From the NCBI RefSeq assembly GCF_000969985.1, contig NZ_CP009526.1, positions 744,001-808,000 on the forward strand: 64,000 nucleotides of DNA, given 5' to 3'. Each line of letters begins with the position of its first letter. Positions within the stretch are counted from its first letter, which is position 1. This document shows positions 35,865 through 44,675 of this stretch, piece by piece. The notes under the pieces are model-generated. The model worked only from the letters and a program-made list of their open reading frames with translations. It was not told the DNA's origin and did no database searches. Both the position numbers and the translations under genes were made by a program. The stretch is from Methanosarcina barkeri str. Wiesmoor. GTDB taxonomy: Archaea > Halobacteriota > Methanosarcinia > Methanosarcinales > Methanosarcinaceae.

Positions 35865-36539
35865 TCATGCCTTACGAAACAGTTTTTTCTTAATTTTTCG
35901 CCTGGCACTGCTTGACATCTGTTTAAGAATAATTGGTGTAGGTGTGTTTTTTCCCGCAGGAGAAACTTTTCCTTCTTGGATGGCTTCCAGCACGGCATCG
36001 AGGGTATTTTCCGGTGCGTCGATCTCGGTGTATGCCTGGCCTACCATTTCTGGAACATGGGAATCGCTTCCTGCAACTCCCGGAATTCCAAGTCTTTTTG
36101 CTTCGGCTGCGGCTTTCCGGTTGGATTTATTAAAAAGGCAGCGGGAATTGAAGACTTCAACGGCATCAATATCAAACCCCTCGAAACTTTCTATCCCGTG
36201 AGAACTACGTTTGAAGGGATGAGGGATAATAACCGTGCCTCCGAGTTTCCTGGCTCTCTCGATCGTTTCTTCTGGACTCAGATGGGGTTCGATATTCTGG
36301 CTGATTCCGAGAACAAGGATATGCCCCTTCGAAGAACTAACCTCAACCCCGGGAATGACCGTAAGCTCAAGGCCAAGTTCCAGGGCTCTTTTTTTACAGA
36401 TAAGCCCACCTTCCACGGTGTCGTGGTCACAGATAGCAAATCCATCAAGCCCCCTTTTACGTGCAATTTTAAGGATGTCATCATGGCTTGATTTACTATC
36501 TTTTGAATACTCAGAATGTACATGCAGATCAAATTTCAT
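35865..36539 (-). CDS. PHP-domain phosphoesterase
   Basis: 224 residues. The PHP metal motifs are present: HVHSEYS at residues 5-11, a second CDHDTVEG (about 37-44), HPF in the middle and GSDSH near 155-160. This is the short stand-alone PHP family, metal-dependent phosphatases such as 3',5'-nucleotide bisphosphate phosphatase; substrate unknown. The C-terminus is very basic (SSARRKIKKKLFRKA). Its 3' end has been copied to 34301-34426. The ATG overlaps no neighbour. Confidence 0.85.
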   Translation of the reverse strand: MKFDLHVHSEYSKDSKSSHDDILKIARKRGLDGFAICDHDTVEGGLICKKRALELGLELTVIPGVEVSSSKGHILVLGISQNIEPHLSPEETIERARKLGGTVIIPHPFKRSSHGIESFEGFDIDAVEVFNSRCLFNKSNRKAAAEAKRLGIPGVAGSDSHVPEMVGQAYTEIDAPENTLDAVLEAIQEGKVSPAGKNTPTPIILKQMSSSARRKIKKKLFRKA

Positions 36540-37401
36540 GCTAACAGGAGAATGAGAAATGAATTTATATAAATTTTGAAACCGGAATCTATTTGCATCC
36601 AGATTTATTACATACCTCAGAAACGTTCGTTTACTTACGAATAAATAATGTCTTAAAAATAGAGTGAAAATTCAGGAAGAATTGCGAACGGGCAGAAACA
36701 TGGCAAAAATTTTGTCTTAAGGGTGTAGTTTAGGATATTAGGAGGGTCTGATATTTTCAGTAGACACCCGTTCGCATGTAAACAAACAACTTGTGGATAT
36801 AAATACCTTTCGTATATATGCGAACAGTATGCCAGCCATACGAAAAACTCTCTGAGAAATAAATATTGGAAAACGCTATATCAATATTCCAGTAGTTTTT
36901 ATAATATTCAAAAGGTTTTATATTCTTTCGAAAGGCTCGAAAGTGATACATATCCACAGGCACAAGCTTTAGAAAGGTTTGATTCAAACTTTTTCAAAAA
37001 AAGTTTGATCAAAAACCGGATTTTTAGATGTGTCGGATTCCAACCCCACTTTCCGCAGTAAATTTTTGTAAATTCATATTTTTACTGCTATTGATTTTCA
37101 ATCAAACGTGGATTTATTGAACTTTTATGTAGTAGGTAAAAGCAACTATATGGCGTATTTAGAGGCAAAAAACGATATCATTCGATTTTCACCAAATGAA
37201 ACTAAAAATCAAAATTATTTGCACATGTTCAAAAAACGCTATTAGGAAAAATATTGATTTTCGAAAAAATACTGCGGAATGTAGGCCAACTTTTTCGAAA
37301 AAAGTTTGATCAAAAATCAGGTCTTTTAGAAATGTCGGACTCATACTTTTTTCAAAAAAGTTTGTCAAATCCTCAGGATCTTTGGGAATATCTGACCAGG
37401 T
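36540..37401. other. intergenic region with dispersed AAAGTTTGATCAAAAA repeats
   Basis: About 860 bases. Two related copies of a block (about 36978-37043 and 37285-37346) share the self-complementary ACTTTTTCRAAAAAAGTTT, then GATCAAAAAYC and TTTTAGA-TGTCGGA; a third partial copy begins at 37349. Between them is AT-rich DNA. A 76-codon frame at 36757-36987 is not convincing. The hairpins could act as terminators for hflX. Confidence 0.55.
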
Positions 37402-38712
37402 TCACTCATTTATTTGAGCTTCTTGAGGTTCAAGAAGAGAATGTGCTCTGTTAATTATCTCTGTTCTTGCTTCATAATCCAGAAAGATCCTCTCTCCGAA
37501 CTCTACTCTGTGAACGATTCCCTCTTCATATAGCCATGAGAGAATAGACATTCCTTTTTCCGAATTGGGGAGAGAAAGAGAGCAAAAACACCAGGGGGGC
37601 AGGTGTTTTATTATCTCGGCTTTTAATGCAGCCATCCCGGTGCCTTTTTTTGCGGAAACAAAGACCGGGTTAGGGGCCATATAACCTATTTGCTCCATAA
37701 TGGCATCAAGTTTGGATTCATCAACCAGATCGGCTTTATTCAGTACGGTAATAATAGGAACTCCCTGTATCCGGTCCCAGAGAGTGTCGTGAGATGTTGA
37801 AAGTTTCTGCAGGATCGTTTCGGGTTTTTCGCTTGCATCCACTACCAGAAGTATAAGGTCCGAGAGAAAAATCTCATCAAGGGTGGACTTGAAGGCGTCA
37901 ACCAGCCAGTGAGGAAGGTCCTCTATAAACCCCACGGTATCGGTCAAAAGAGCTTTTCGCCCCCCGAGGTCCAGAGCTCTGGTCATGGGCACAAGTGTTG
38001 TAAAAAGCATGTTCTTTGCCTCAACGCTTTCATCTACAATTGCATTGAAAAGCGTGCTTTTTCCGGCGTTTGTATATCCTGCAAGGGAAATCAAGGAAAA
38101 GCCTTTCCTGTGCCTTAAAGCTCGTAAAGATTCATCATCTTTTTCTGCAGATTCAAGTTCATTACGAATCCTTGTTATCCTCTTCTTCAGGTCCTGTTCA
38201 TAAGAATCCTCGTAGTCTCCGAGCCCCATGAAGCCTGCCCTTTCTTCCTTTTTAAGGAGAGACACAACAGCTCTTGCCCTGGGCACCTCGTATCTCAGTC
38301 TTGCCAGTTCGACCTGGAGTTTTGAGCGATGGGTAGTTGCCCTTTTTGCAAAGATCTCAAGGATGAGCTGGAATTTATCGATAATCTGGCATCTGCAGAT
38401 TTCCGAGATATTGAATAGCTGAGTTGTAGAGAGCCTGTTATAGAAAATAACTTTCTCTACACCCGTACTCCTGACAAGTTCGGCAAGTTCCTCAATTTTC
38501 CCCCGGCCAAGCTGGTACTTCGAATCAGGATACCTGGTTTGCTTAAGCTCACCAACTGGCAGGTAGCCTGCAGCTTTTGCAAGCTCTCTGAGTTCCTGTA
38601 AGAGGTATTCTTCACGTTCAGGGTCCGAATTGGGAATTGTTCTTTTAACGAGAATTACCCTGTTACCGTTGCCGGATCCGTTATTGGATTTCTGTTCAGC
38701 TGAAATTTTCAT
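37402..38712 (-). CDS. hflX: GTPase HflX
   Basis: 436 residues. The N-terminal HflX domain (about 20-195) has the glycine-rich LGRGKIEELAEL stretch and a helical linker. The G domain follows: G1 GYTNAGKST (about 208-216), G3 DTVGFIEDLP, G4 NKAD. A short C-terminal domain ends the protein. HflX binds the ribosome and splits or rescues stalled 70S particles. It overlaps the upstream DUF2209-like gene by 4 bp (38709-38712). Confidence 0.92.
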   Translation of the reverse strand: MKISAEQKSNNGSGNGNRVILVKRTIPNSDPEREEYLLQELRELAKAAGYLPVGELKQTRYPDSKYQLGRGKIEELAELVRSTGVEKVIFYNRLSTTQLFNISEICRCQIIDKFQLILEIFAKRATTHRSKLQVELARLRYEVPRARAVVSLLKKEERAGFMGLGDYEDSYEQDLKKRITRIRNELESAEKDDESLRALRHRKGFSLISLAGYTNAGKSTLFNAIVDESVEAKNMLFTTLVPMTRALDLGGRKALLTDTVGFIEDLPHWLVDAFKSTLDEIFLSDLILLVVDASEKPETILQKLSTSHDTLWDRIQGVPIITVLNKADLVDESKLDAIMEQIGYMAPNPVFVSAKKGTGMAALKAEIIKHLPPWCFCSLSLPNSEKGMSILSWLYEEGIVHRVEFGERIFLDYEARTEIINRAHSLLEPQEAQINE

Positions 38713-39104
38713 GCCTCGATTTCAAGTTCTTTTATCAATAGGTTACGGGCGCTCAGGGAAACATGGTGCACGAGTTCAATCGACATTCTCTCGGCAATCG
38801 ATTCCTGATACTTAAAAGCCCTGGAAAACATACTTTCGGTCACCCATTTGGGTTTATTATACATATCCCCCTTTTCTGCCACAATCGTACCCTCAAAAGA
38901 AAGCTGGTCAGCCGTATCTTCGATTAGCTGCACAACGTCCAGCAGGCTGGGGGCTCTTTTTTGCCAGAGGGGAAGAATTTTGATCTGCTTGATTTTTTCA
39001 ATATGGCTAGCCGAAACCGTAAGTGCTGCGGCTGCACATACCATATAATACCCTCCTTTAATCCTGTGCCTGCCAGATATGTCTACTGCAATAATATCCC
39101 ACAT
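38709..39104 (-). CDS. DUF2209-like protein
   Basis: 131 residues from the ATG at 39104, preceded by GAGGGTGG 5 nt upstream; a GTG at 39113 lies inside that site and is unlikely. The opening WDIIAVDISGRHRIKGGYYMVCAAA resembles an RNase H-like strand order with an early Asp. I take it for the archaeal DUF2209 family, function unknown. It is coupled to hflX by a 4-bp overlap, which hints at a job in RNA or ribosome metabolism; that is inference. Confidence 0.65.
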   Translation of the reverse strand: MWDIIAVDISGRHRIKGGYYMVCAAAALTVSASHIEKIKQIKILPLWQKRAPSLLDVVQLIEDTADQLSFEGTIVAEKGDMYNKPKWVTESMFSRAFKYQESIAERMSIELVHHVSLSARNLLIKELEIEA

Positions 39105-39191
39105 ATATTCCACCCTCGGCTGAAGATCTGTTTTTCATAAAATTAAGAAACGTTATGATCAGGGAAAAACTCCTCTCGGTCAAGTCTGAAC

Positions 39192-39270
39192 TAACACTCG
39201 AATAAACACTCGAATAAACACTCGAATAAACACCCGAATAAACACCCAATAAACACCCAATAAACACCCG
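39192..39270. repeat. 12-bp tandem repeat
   Basis: About six copies of AATAAACACYCG, some shortened to AATAAACACCC, end 6 bases before the stop codon complement (39276) of endA. Confidence 0.85.
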
Positions 39271-39275
39271 ACTAT

Positions 39276-40337
39276 TTACATCTTCGTCCGGCTGATGTCC
39301 AGGTACTCGATTTCCTCGTCTTTCTCAACCGCAAAAAGCATTTTTTTCCTGACGCTGTTTGCAAGCCTGACAGCTCCGGACATAACCGAAAGCCTGAACT
39401 CAAAATCCGCAGGGATGGCATTTACAAGGTATTCCGAATGAGGTATTTTCTCTATTGACTCTACCTTTCTGTATACTCTGAAATTTGTCCCGAATTTAAA
39501 ACCGGTTTTGACCACATGCCCCGAATCCCTGAGATTTTTATATGCACTGTACTTTCTCAGGAAAAAGCTTTCAATCTCCGAAGCTTTCTCGATAAATTCG
39601 TCAAATGAAAACACTTTACCTTTCCTGTCCCGAACCGTTATTATGCCTCTGGAAAAGAGGTAAAGGGATTCGACCAGGGAAAGTTGCAGCCTCTCGGAAT
39701 CCAGCATTTTTCCGTAAAAACCCCTTTTATAGAGAGTTTCCGAAGCCTGAGCATCCCAGGCTATTACCCTGTCTTCCAGGAAAGTAGCATCGGTTTTGAT
39801 GGCAGGATATGGCTCAGTCATTTCTCCTTTGGGAACTGCGGTTTTAACCTCATAGAAGGTAAGGTCACTTTCTTCATCCACCACAGCAAGGATAAACTGC
39901 TTATGCACGTTCTCTGCCGAGATAACTGAGTCCTGAAGAAGTTTTACGGGAAGGAGCTGCCTTTCAGACTGGACATGAACAAAAATTCTTGCTGCACTTT
40001 TACCTGGGTGGCTGCCTCTGGGATATACCCGGAAATCCGCAGCTGATGGCTGAACATAATACCCTCTTTCTTTAAGGTCCTTATAAACTATATATTTCAG
40101 CTCAAAATTCGGCTGCCTCAAAGAAGCCTGTTCGAAAAAGTATCTGAAATCGAGCATTGTGCCTTCGAGTTCGATCTCGAGCTTTCCTCTGGACAGAAGA
40201 AAAGCAGCTTCTACAAGCGAGAGTTCAAGCCCTTCGCCTTTAGGACGCCCGAAGTAACCTGTTTTATAAAATTCGGCTACCGCTTCCTTTTCGGCAAGGA
40301 CCCGGTCTCCTTTAAGTTGTGTTTTCAATAGATTCAC
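39276..40337 (-). CDS. endA: tRNA-splicing endonuclease, two-repeat type
   Basis: 353 residues, twice the size of one-repeat archaeal subunits, with two related halves (compare the LSLVEAAFLLSRGK and LSLVESLYLFSRGI segments). This is the alpha2 type known from Archaeoglobus and Methanosarcina, in which one chain holds a pseudo-catalytic and a catalytic unit. The C-terminal half has the catalytic set: Y289 (NFRVYRK), H300 (IPHSEYL) and K331/K332 (SVRKKML). It cuts introns at bulge-helix-bulge sites in pre-tRNA. It ends next to the 12-bp array and is upstream of the hflX pair on the same strand. Confidence 0.92.
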   Translation of the reverse strand: MNLLKTQLKGDRVLAEKEAVAEFYKTGYFGRPKGEGLELSLVEAAFLLSRGKLEIELEGTMLDFRYFFEQASLRQPNFELKYIVYKDLKERGYYVQPSAADFRVYPRGSHPGKSAARIFVHVQSERQLLPVKLLQDSVISAENVHKQFILAVVDEESDLTFYEVKTAVPKGEMTEPYPAIKTDATFLEDRVIAWDAQASETLYKRGFYGKMLDSERLQLSLVESLYLFSRGIITVRDRKGKVFSFDEFIEKASEIESFFLRKYSAYKNLRDSGHVVKTGFKFGTNFRVYRKVESIEKIPHSEYLVNAIPADFEFRLSVMSGAVRLANSVRKKMLFAVEKDEEIEYLDISRTKM

Positions 40338-40695
40338 CTGAAAAGAAAATGAAATGAAAATAAGTTCTTTACCAGTCTGGCTTGCTGTAGTCTAATTTGT
40401 TATAGCGTAATTTCTCTTAATTTAGATTCTCATAAAATAATTTGCTATTAAAATAATTTATTATTAAAATAATTTATTATTAAAATAATTTATTATTAAT
40501 ATAATTTGTTATAATCAGTTTGTCGTGATTGATCTGTTGTAATCTACTCTATTGTAATCTACTCTGTTGTAACCTACTCTATTGTAGTCTACTATTGTAA
40601 TCTAAATTGTTATAATCGATTAATATAATATTGCTTTTTCGACCTGCATATAGAAGGGTAGTGTTTGCATGCACTACGGAAGGAGCTTTCAAACA
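40338..40695. other. AT-rich intergenic region with simple repeats
   Basis: No gene. 40437-40510 has repeated AATAATTTATTATTA steps, and 40535-40600 repeats AATCTACTCTRTTGT. They are irregular and lie between endA and cfbB. Confidence 0.6.
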
Positions 40696-42180
40696 TCACG
40701 GAAGAACCCTGGAATCCCTAAAATTTCGTGCAGCCTCGACAAGTGAGCTTGCAAACTCTCTGTACGCAACTCCGTGCAGGTGGGCATACGAGCCCAGGGT
40801 ATTTCCAGAAATAAGCCCGTCCATACCGTTCTTTATGCCTGTACCTCTTGACAGGGTTATTGCAAATTCAGCATCCTCAGGAATTTCCCTTATTTCAGAA
40901 TGGTGGAATTCGTGTCCCTTGAAACTGTTGTATTTTTTCCCGAGAAGGCAGTCCTTATTAAGGGTCCCGATATTGTAGCTGACCACTCTTGTCTGTCCCA
41001 TTATAGTATGCCCTGGTAGGGCTCCAACCATTGAATATGTAGATTCCGGCATTGAGGCATCGTGATAGGTACCTTTTCCGGGGACGCCTGTGCTTATTTT
41101 TTCCGTAAGGTACATAAGCCCTCCGCACTCGGCATAAATAGGCATGCCTGCAGCAGAAGCCTTTTTGATATCCTGGCGCATGGACTCGTTAGCTTCAAGT
41201 TCGGCTGCAAAGAGTTCGGGGTAACCTCCTCCGATGTAGAGCCCATCAACCTCTGGAAGTGAGGCGTCTTTAACAGGGCTAAAGTAAACGATTTCTGCGC
41301 CTGCAAGATTTAGAAGATCGATGTTATCGCGATAGTAAAAGTTGAAAGCCTCATCAAGGGCGACCCCTATCTTTGGCCTGGGTGCTCCGGGATCAGAAAC
41401 CGAAGAAAAAACGCTATTTTCAGGGCTTTTCAGGGCTTTTGCGCTTTTTGCGATTTCCATAAAGCGGTCTACATCAATTCCTTTATTGATGATTTCTTCA
41501 ATACCGCGAAGGCGGGCTTCAAAGCCTCCGTCCCCAAGCCGTCTCCGGCCTTCGAGAGCTGGCATAAGCCCTAGATGGCGCATGGAAATTTGCATCGCGG
41601 GGTCTCTTGGAACAATTCCAATAACCGGAACGCCTGTATAGTACTCGATTGCCTCTTTTGCTTTTTTGGCATGTCGGCGGCTTCCGATGTTATTAAGGAT
41701 GACTCCTGCAATTTCCACATCAGGGTCAAAGTTCCTATATCCGTTGATAAGGGCAGCACTCGAACGGGTAATGCTTCTGGCATTGATTACGAAGATTACG
41801 GGACAGTTAAGGATCTTTGCTATCTGGGCAGTGCTTCCAAGGTCGCTTAAGCTTTCAAACCCTTCATAAAGCCCGCGAACTCCTTCAATAATCGCAATAT
41901 CCGCCTTCTCGCCGGCCTCGCAGGCATGAGTATAGACATCCAGAATCCCGTTCTCATCCATAAGGTAGCCGTCAAGGTTCCGGCAGAACCTGCCAGTTAT
42001 TTCAGTATGATAACTCGGGTCGATATAGTCCAGAGCGACCTTAAAGGGCTGGACTTTGTATCCCCTTGAAACGAGAGCAGCCATCAGGCCCATGGAGATT
42101 GTAGTCTTGCCTGAGGAAGAACGGTCTGCGGAAATGAGAATCCTGGGAATATTCTCTACGGATTGCTTGTCGTTAAGCAT
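40696..42180 (-). CDS. cfbB: Ni-sirohydrochlorin a,c-diamide synthase CfbB
   Basis: About 494 residues from the ATG at 42180 (MLNDKQSVENIPRILISAD), preceded by AAGGGG about 10 nt upstream. The reading frame goes on upstream for 28 codons, but these are four copies of an NKHIRV-like unit translated from a DNA tandem repeat and are probably not part of the protein. N-terminal P-loop SADRSSSGKTTISMG; C-terminal class I-like amidotransferase domain with YAECGGLMYLTE (nucleophile Cys) and GHEFHHSEI. The CbiA family acts on cobyrinate, but in this operon the substrate is Ni-sirohydrochlorin, whose two side chains it amidates with glutamine and ATP on the way to F430. Confidence 0.9.
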   Translation of the reverse strand: MLNDKQSVENIPRILISADRSSSGKTTISMGLMAALVSRGYKVQPFKVALDYIDPSYHTEITGRFCRNLDGYLMDENGILDVYTHACEAGEKADIAIIEGVRGLYEGFESLSDLGSTAQIAKILNCPVIFVINARSITRSSAALINGYRNFDPDVEIAGVILNNIGSRRHAKKAKEAIEYYTGVPVIGIVPRDPAMQISMRHLGLMPALEGRRRLGDGGFEARLRGIEEIINKGIDVDRFMEIAKSAKALKSPENSVFSSVSDPGAPRPKIGVALDEAFNFYYRDNIDLLNLAGAEIVYFSPVKDASLPEVDGLYIGGGYPELFAAELEANESMRQDIKKASAAGMPIYAECGGLMYLTEKISTGVPGKGTYHDASMPESTYSMVGALPGHTIMGQTRVVSYNIGTLNKDCLLGKKYNSFKGHEFHHSEIREIPEDAEFAITLSRGTGIKNGMDGLISGNTLGSYAHLHGVAYREFASSLVEAARNFRDSRVLP

Positions 42181-42185
42181 TTTTT

Positions 42186-42262
42186 CGATACCCCTTTTGT
42201 GTTCATTTACCCTGATGTATTTATTTACCCTGATGTGTTTATTCACCCTAATGTGTTTATTC
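42186..42262. repeat. 18-bp tandem repeat between cfbC and cfbB
   Basis: About four copies of ACCCTGATGTRTTTATTY in the gap between the cfbC stop (42282) and the cfbB start. Because the unit is a multiple of three it stays open in frame with cfbB and lengthens the apparent ORF. Confidence 0.85.
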
Positions 42263-42281
42263 AACTATTAACACTCTAATT

Positions 42282-43079
42282 TTATTTTGTTAATTCCCTC
42301 AACCGTTCATCACTAAGGGAATCGGCTGTAACTCGTTTTTCGTTTTCAAGGATTGCTTTTCCGAGTTTGCGGTAGATCTCTGCAATATCGGATTCAGGCG
42401 CTTTTTCCATTACCGAGTAACCTTCTCTTTCACAGTCCTGAACTACCTGCCTCTTCGGGATAAAAGCCATAAGCTGGCTGCCGATCTCCTCAGAAAACTT
42501 CGAAACGATTTCCTCTTCCCTGCTCACGTTTCTTGAATTACAGATTACCCCGCTAAGCGGCATTCCTATCTTCGATAAGCCTTTGCATATATTATTTGCT
42601 GCATAAAGGGGCATGTACTCTCCTGAGGTCAGGACATAAGCTTCATTTACGAATCCTTTCCTGACAGGGGCGACAAACCCTCCGCAGACTATGTCTCCGG
42701 GCACATCGTAAATGATCAAATCCTGCTCTTTTAAGAGATTTCCTGAAATGCTCTTCAATTTCTGGATGGCAACAATGATTCCTCGCCCTGCACAACCTAT
42801 GCCTGGTTCTGGGCCGCCTGCTTCCACGCATTTGACGCCTGCATATCCTTCAAAGACCACATCTTCTTTCTTTATGTCCACACCCTCACGCAGGAGGTCG
42901 AGAATGGTTGGAATTCTCCTGCCTCTTAGAAGGGTGATTGATGAGTCACTTTTAGGATCGCAGCCTATAATCATAACCTTCTTTCCTGCCTCGGCGCAGG
43001 CAGCGGCAACGTTTGAAGCTGTACTCGATTTACCTATGCCGCCCTTTCCGTAGATCGCTATGATCTTCTGGTTTTTCAA
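42282..43079 (-). CDS. cfbC: Ni-sirohydrochlorin a,c-diamide reductive cyclase, NifH-like subunit CfbC
   Basis: 265 residues of the NifH/BchL/ChlL family. P-loop GKGGIGKS at 11-18; the two cluster-ligand cysteines C96 (GIGCAGRG) and C132 ([10 protein letters not shown]) hold the 4Fe-4S between two subunits. It passes electrons with ATP hydrolysis to CfbD, which reduces and cyclises the tetrapyrrole in F430 synthesis. It lies 37 bases downstream of cfbD. No nitrogenase genes are nearby, so this is the methanogenesis-specific homologue and not NifH. Confidence 0.92.
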   Translation of the reverse strand: MKNQKIIAIYGKGGIGKSSTASNVAAACAEAGKKVMIIGCDPKSDSSITLLRGRRIPTILDLLREGVDIKKEDVVFEGYAGVKCVEAGGPEPGIGCAGRGIIVAIQKLKSISGNLLKEQDLIIYDVPGDIVCGGFVAPVRKGFVNEAYVLTSGEYMPLYAANNICKGLSKIGMPLSGVICNSRNVSREEEIVSKFSEEIGSQLMAFIPKRQVVQDCEREGYSVMEKAPESDIAEIYRKLGKAILENEKRVTADSLSDERLRELTK

Positions 43080-43116
43080 AGGATCTTCCTCCTGATTTTA
43101 TCCTGTCTCTTCTTGC

Positions 43117-44229
43117 TCAGGCTTCCTTTGCAACTTCCCTTAAGGTAGCCCCAAATTCGGATTCCACAATCCCACTGACTCCCAGTGTTTTCGGGTGGAG
43201 GTCGATTTCTACCAGCACATACTCATGCCCCATCTCTTTTAAGGGCAGGACCTGTCTAGGGCCGTTAGTTATCGAAATCAGTTCCATGTTCTTTATGTTC
43301 TCCATAGGGATTGCATGTGGAACACCCGAAATGACTGCAAAATCAAAGTCACTGTATTTTTCCTTTATTAATTCGCTTACCTTTTCGCCTGCAATCGGGT
43401 ACTCGTCCATGCCGCCAATGATTTCATGCACCTCAACTCCATGTGCTTTGAGGTCTCTTGTTATATATTCGGCATGCTGCCTTACTCTGGGAAGCCCAAG
43501 CTCCGGGTCGATATTTGCCATATTGATAAGGTTTTCTTTATTCCCTAGAGCTTCTGCAACCTCGTTGACTGCAAGGGTAATGTCTGCAAACATGTAGCCG
43601 GTTTCTTTTTTGGCATTCATGATGACAAGGCCCTTTTTGCCTTCTTTGAGAAGTTGAATTACACGCTGTGCGGCTTTGTATTTGACATCCCCGCGGGAGG
43701 GAGCAAGGTATTCCCTGCTTGCAGCCCCAAACTTTTTTTCCACTTCTGTAGCTTTTTCAAGGAGGTATTTCTGACGCTCGAACTCTTTGTGATCAATAAT
43801 CCCTGCATCGAGTGCAGATTCCAGGGCAAAGAGTACTCCTTTTGTGTTATCGTGATAGCCTGCGTGCACCTCGACTTCGATTACAGGGACATCAGGATTT
43901 GCCTCGAGCACGGCGTCATGCATTTCTTCCCCTATAATCATGCTGGGGCAGGTTCCTACAATACCTATAAGTTTAGGGTTAAAAAGTTCCACTGACTTGT
44001 TGATAAGTTGGACAAGTTTGTCATGCCCTCCGAAAACGAAGTTGTTCTCATCAAGGCCTGTGGTAACCACATGTATACCGTCTTCTTCGAGCAGCCTTGC
44101 ATGTTTAAAGGAACACCCTGGAGGCCCATGCATGATAGCAACATCAACATTTAAGTCTCTCAGAGTGTAAAGAGCCGCAACTATGGAACTTGGGCGGGGA
44201 TGAATGATTGAAATCTCTTTTTCAGCCAT
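43117..44229 (-). CDS. cfbD: Ni-sirohydrochlorin a,c-diamide reductive cyclase, NifD-like subunit CfbD
   Basis: 370 residues, shorter than NifD, as typical of CfbD. Cluster-binding cysteines are seen at C39 (GPPGCSFKH) and C94 ([13 protein letters not shown]). It carries out the multi-electron reduction and ring cyclisation to 15,17(3)-seco-F430-17(3)-acid together with CfbC. The gene is separated from cfbE by 435 bases, so it might have its own promoter. Ribosome binding: AAGAGGAT lies 6-8 nt upstream of the ATG. Confidence 0.92.
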
Positions 44230-44664
44230 AACAAATCCTCTTGTTTAGATAATATGGATACTGATAAGAATGATAGAACGCATTTCCCTGAAAACTCCTG
44301 TGTCCTCAGGATATAAACTATTACCTGTAAAATGGGATTGGGAAACACGATCAGTTGAAATTAAAGTGAGTAATGGAAACGAATACAGATTGGAAGATCC
44401 TGTATAAAACTCTATCATAAAAATTTCGGCAAATGCTTGCAGCCTATTACGGCTTGTATCCGGAATAGACTCGGATCCAAATTATATATTAAATATTTGT
44501 ATATTAGAAATTGTTATCCTGAGCAGAAATTCCTGAGTAATTTTCGTAATGCCCGAATTAACCGGAATTTCTGGGAATTCTTCAACAATTCCTCAATATT
44601 CCTCAGCGAAGAGCCTCATTATACAGTTATAACATAATTTTAACGGAAGCATTATAACATAATT
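44230..44664. other. gap within the F430 operon
   Basis: About 435 bases without a supportable gene. It contains a 25-bp direct repeat (44626-44675) and, on the minus strand, a TATA-like TTTTATACA at about 44400-44410 that could drive cfbD-cfbC-cfbB separately. Confidence 0.45.
44401..44412 (-). promoter_or_regulatory. possible box A promoter for cfbDCB
   Basis: GAGTTTTATACAG on the minus strand resembles an archaeal TATA box about 175 bases before the cfbD start. No other support. Confidence 0.25.
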
Positions 44665-44675
44665 TTAACGGAAGC
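44626..44675. repeat. 25-bp direct repeat across the cfbE stop
   Basis: RTTATAACATAATTTTAACG then GAAGC occurs twice in tandem (44626-44650, 44651-44675), one base different. The second copy contains the complement of the cfbE stop codon (44665-44667) and its last three to four codons, as with the array at 9264. Confidence 0.9.

Noticed and set aside
36757-36987. 76-codon minus-strand ORF
   Set aside because: Tyr/Phe/Ile-rich as expected from AT-rich DNA, no ribosome site, begins in a dispersed repeat.
39058-39267. 69-codon minus-strand ORF
   Set aside because: Its first half is translation of the 12-bp tandem repeat (repeated VYSSVYS) and it overlaps the real DUF2209-like gene in another frame.
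40696-42180. Cobyrinate a,c-diamide synthase for B12
   Set aside because: The family is the same, but the operon with cfbA, C, D and E and absence of other cobalamin genes favours CfbB; dual use cannot be ruled out.
42282-44229. Nitrogenase genes nifH/nifD
   Set aside because: The two are shorter NifH- and NifD-like proteins embedded in the F430 operon between cfbE and cfbB, with no nifK, nifE or nifN; they are cfbC and cfbD.
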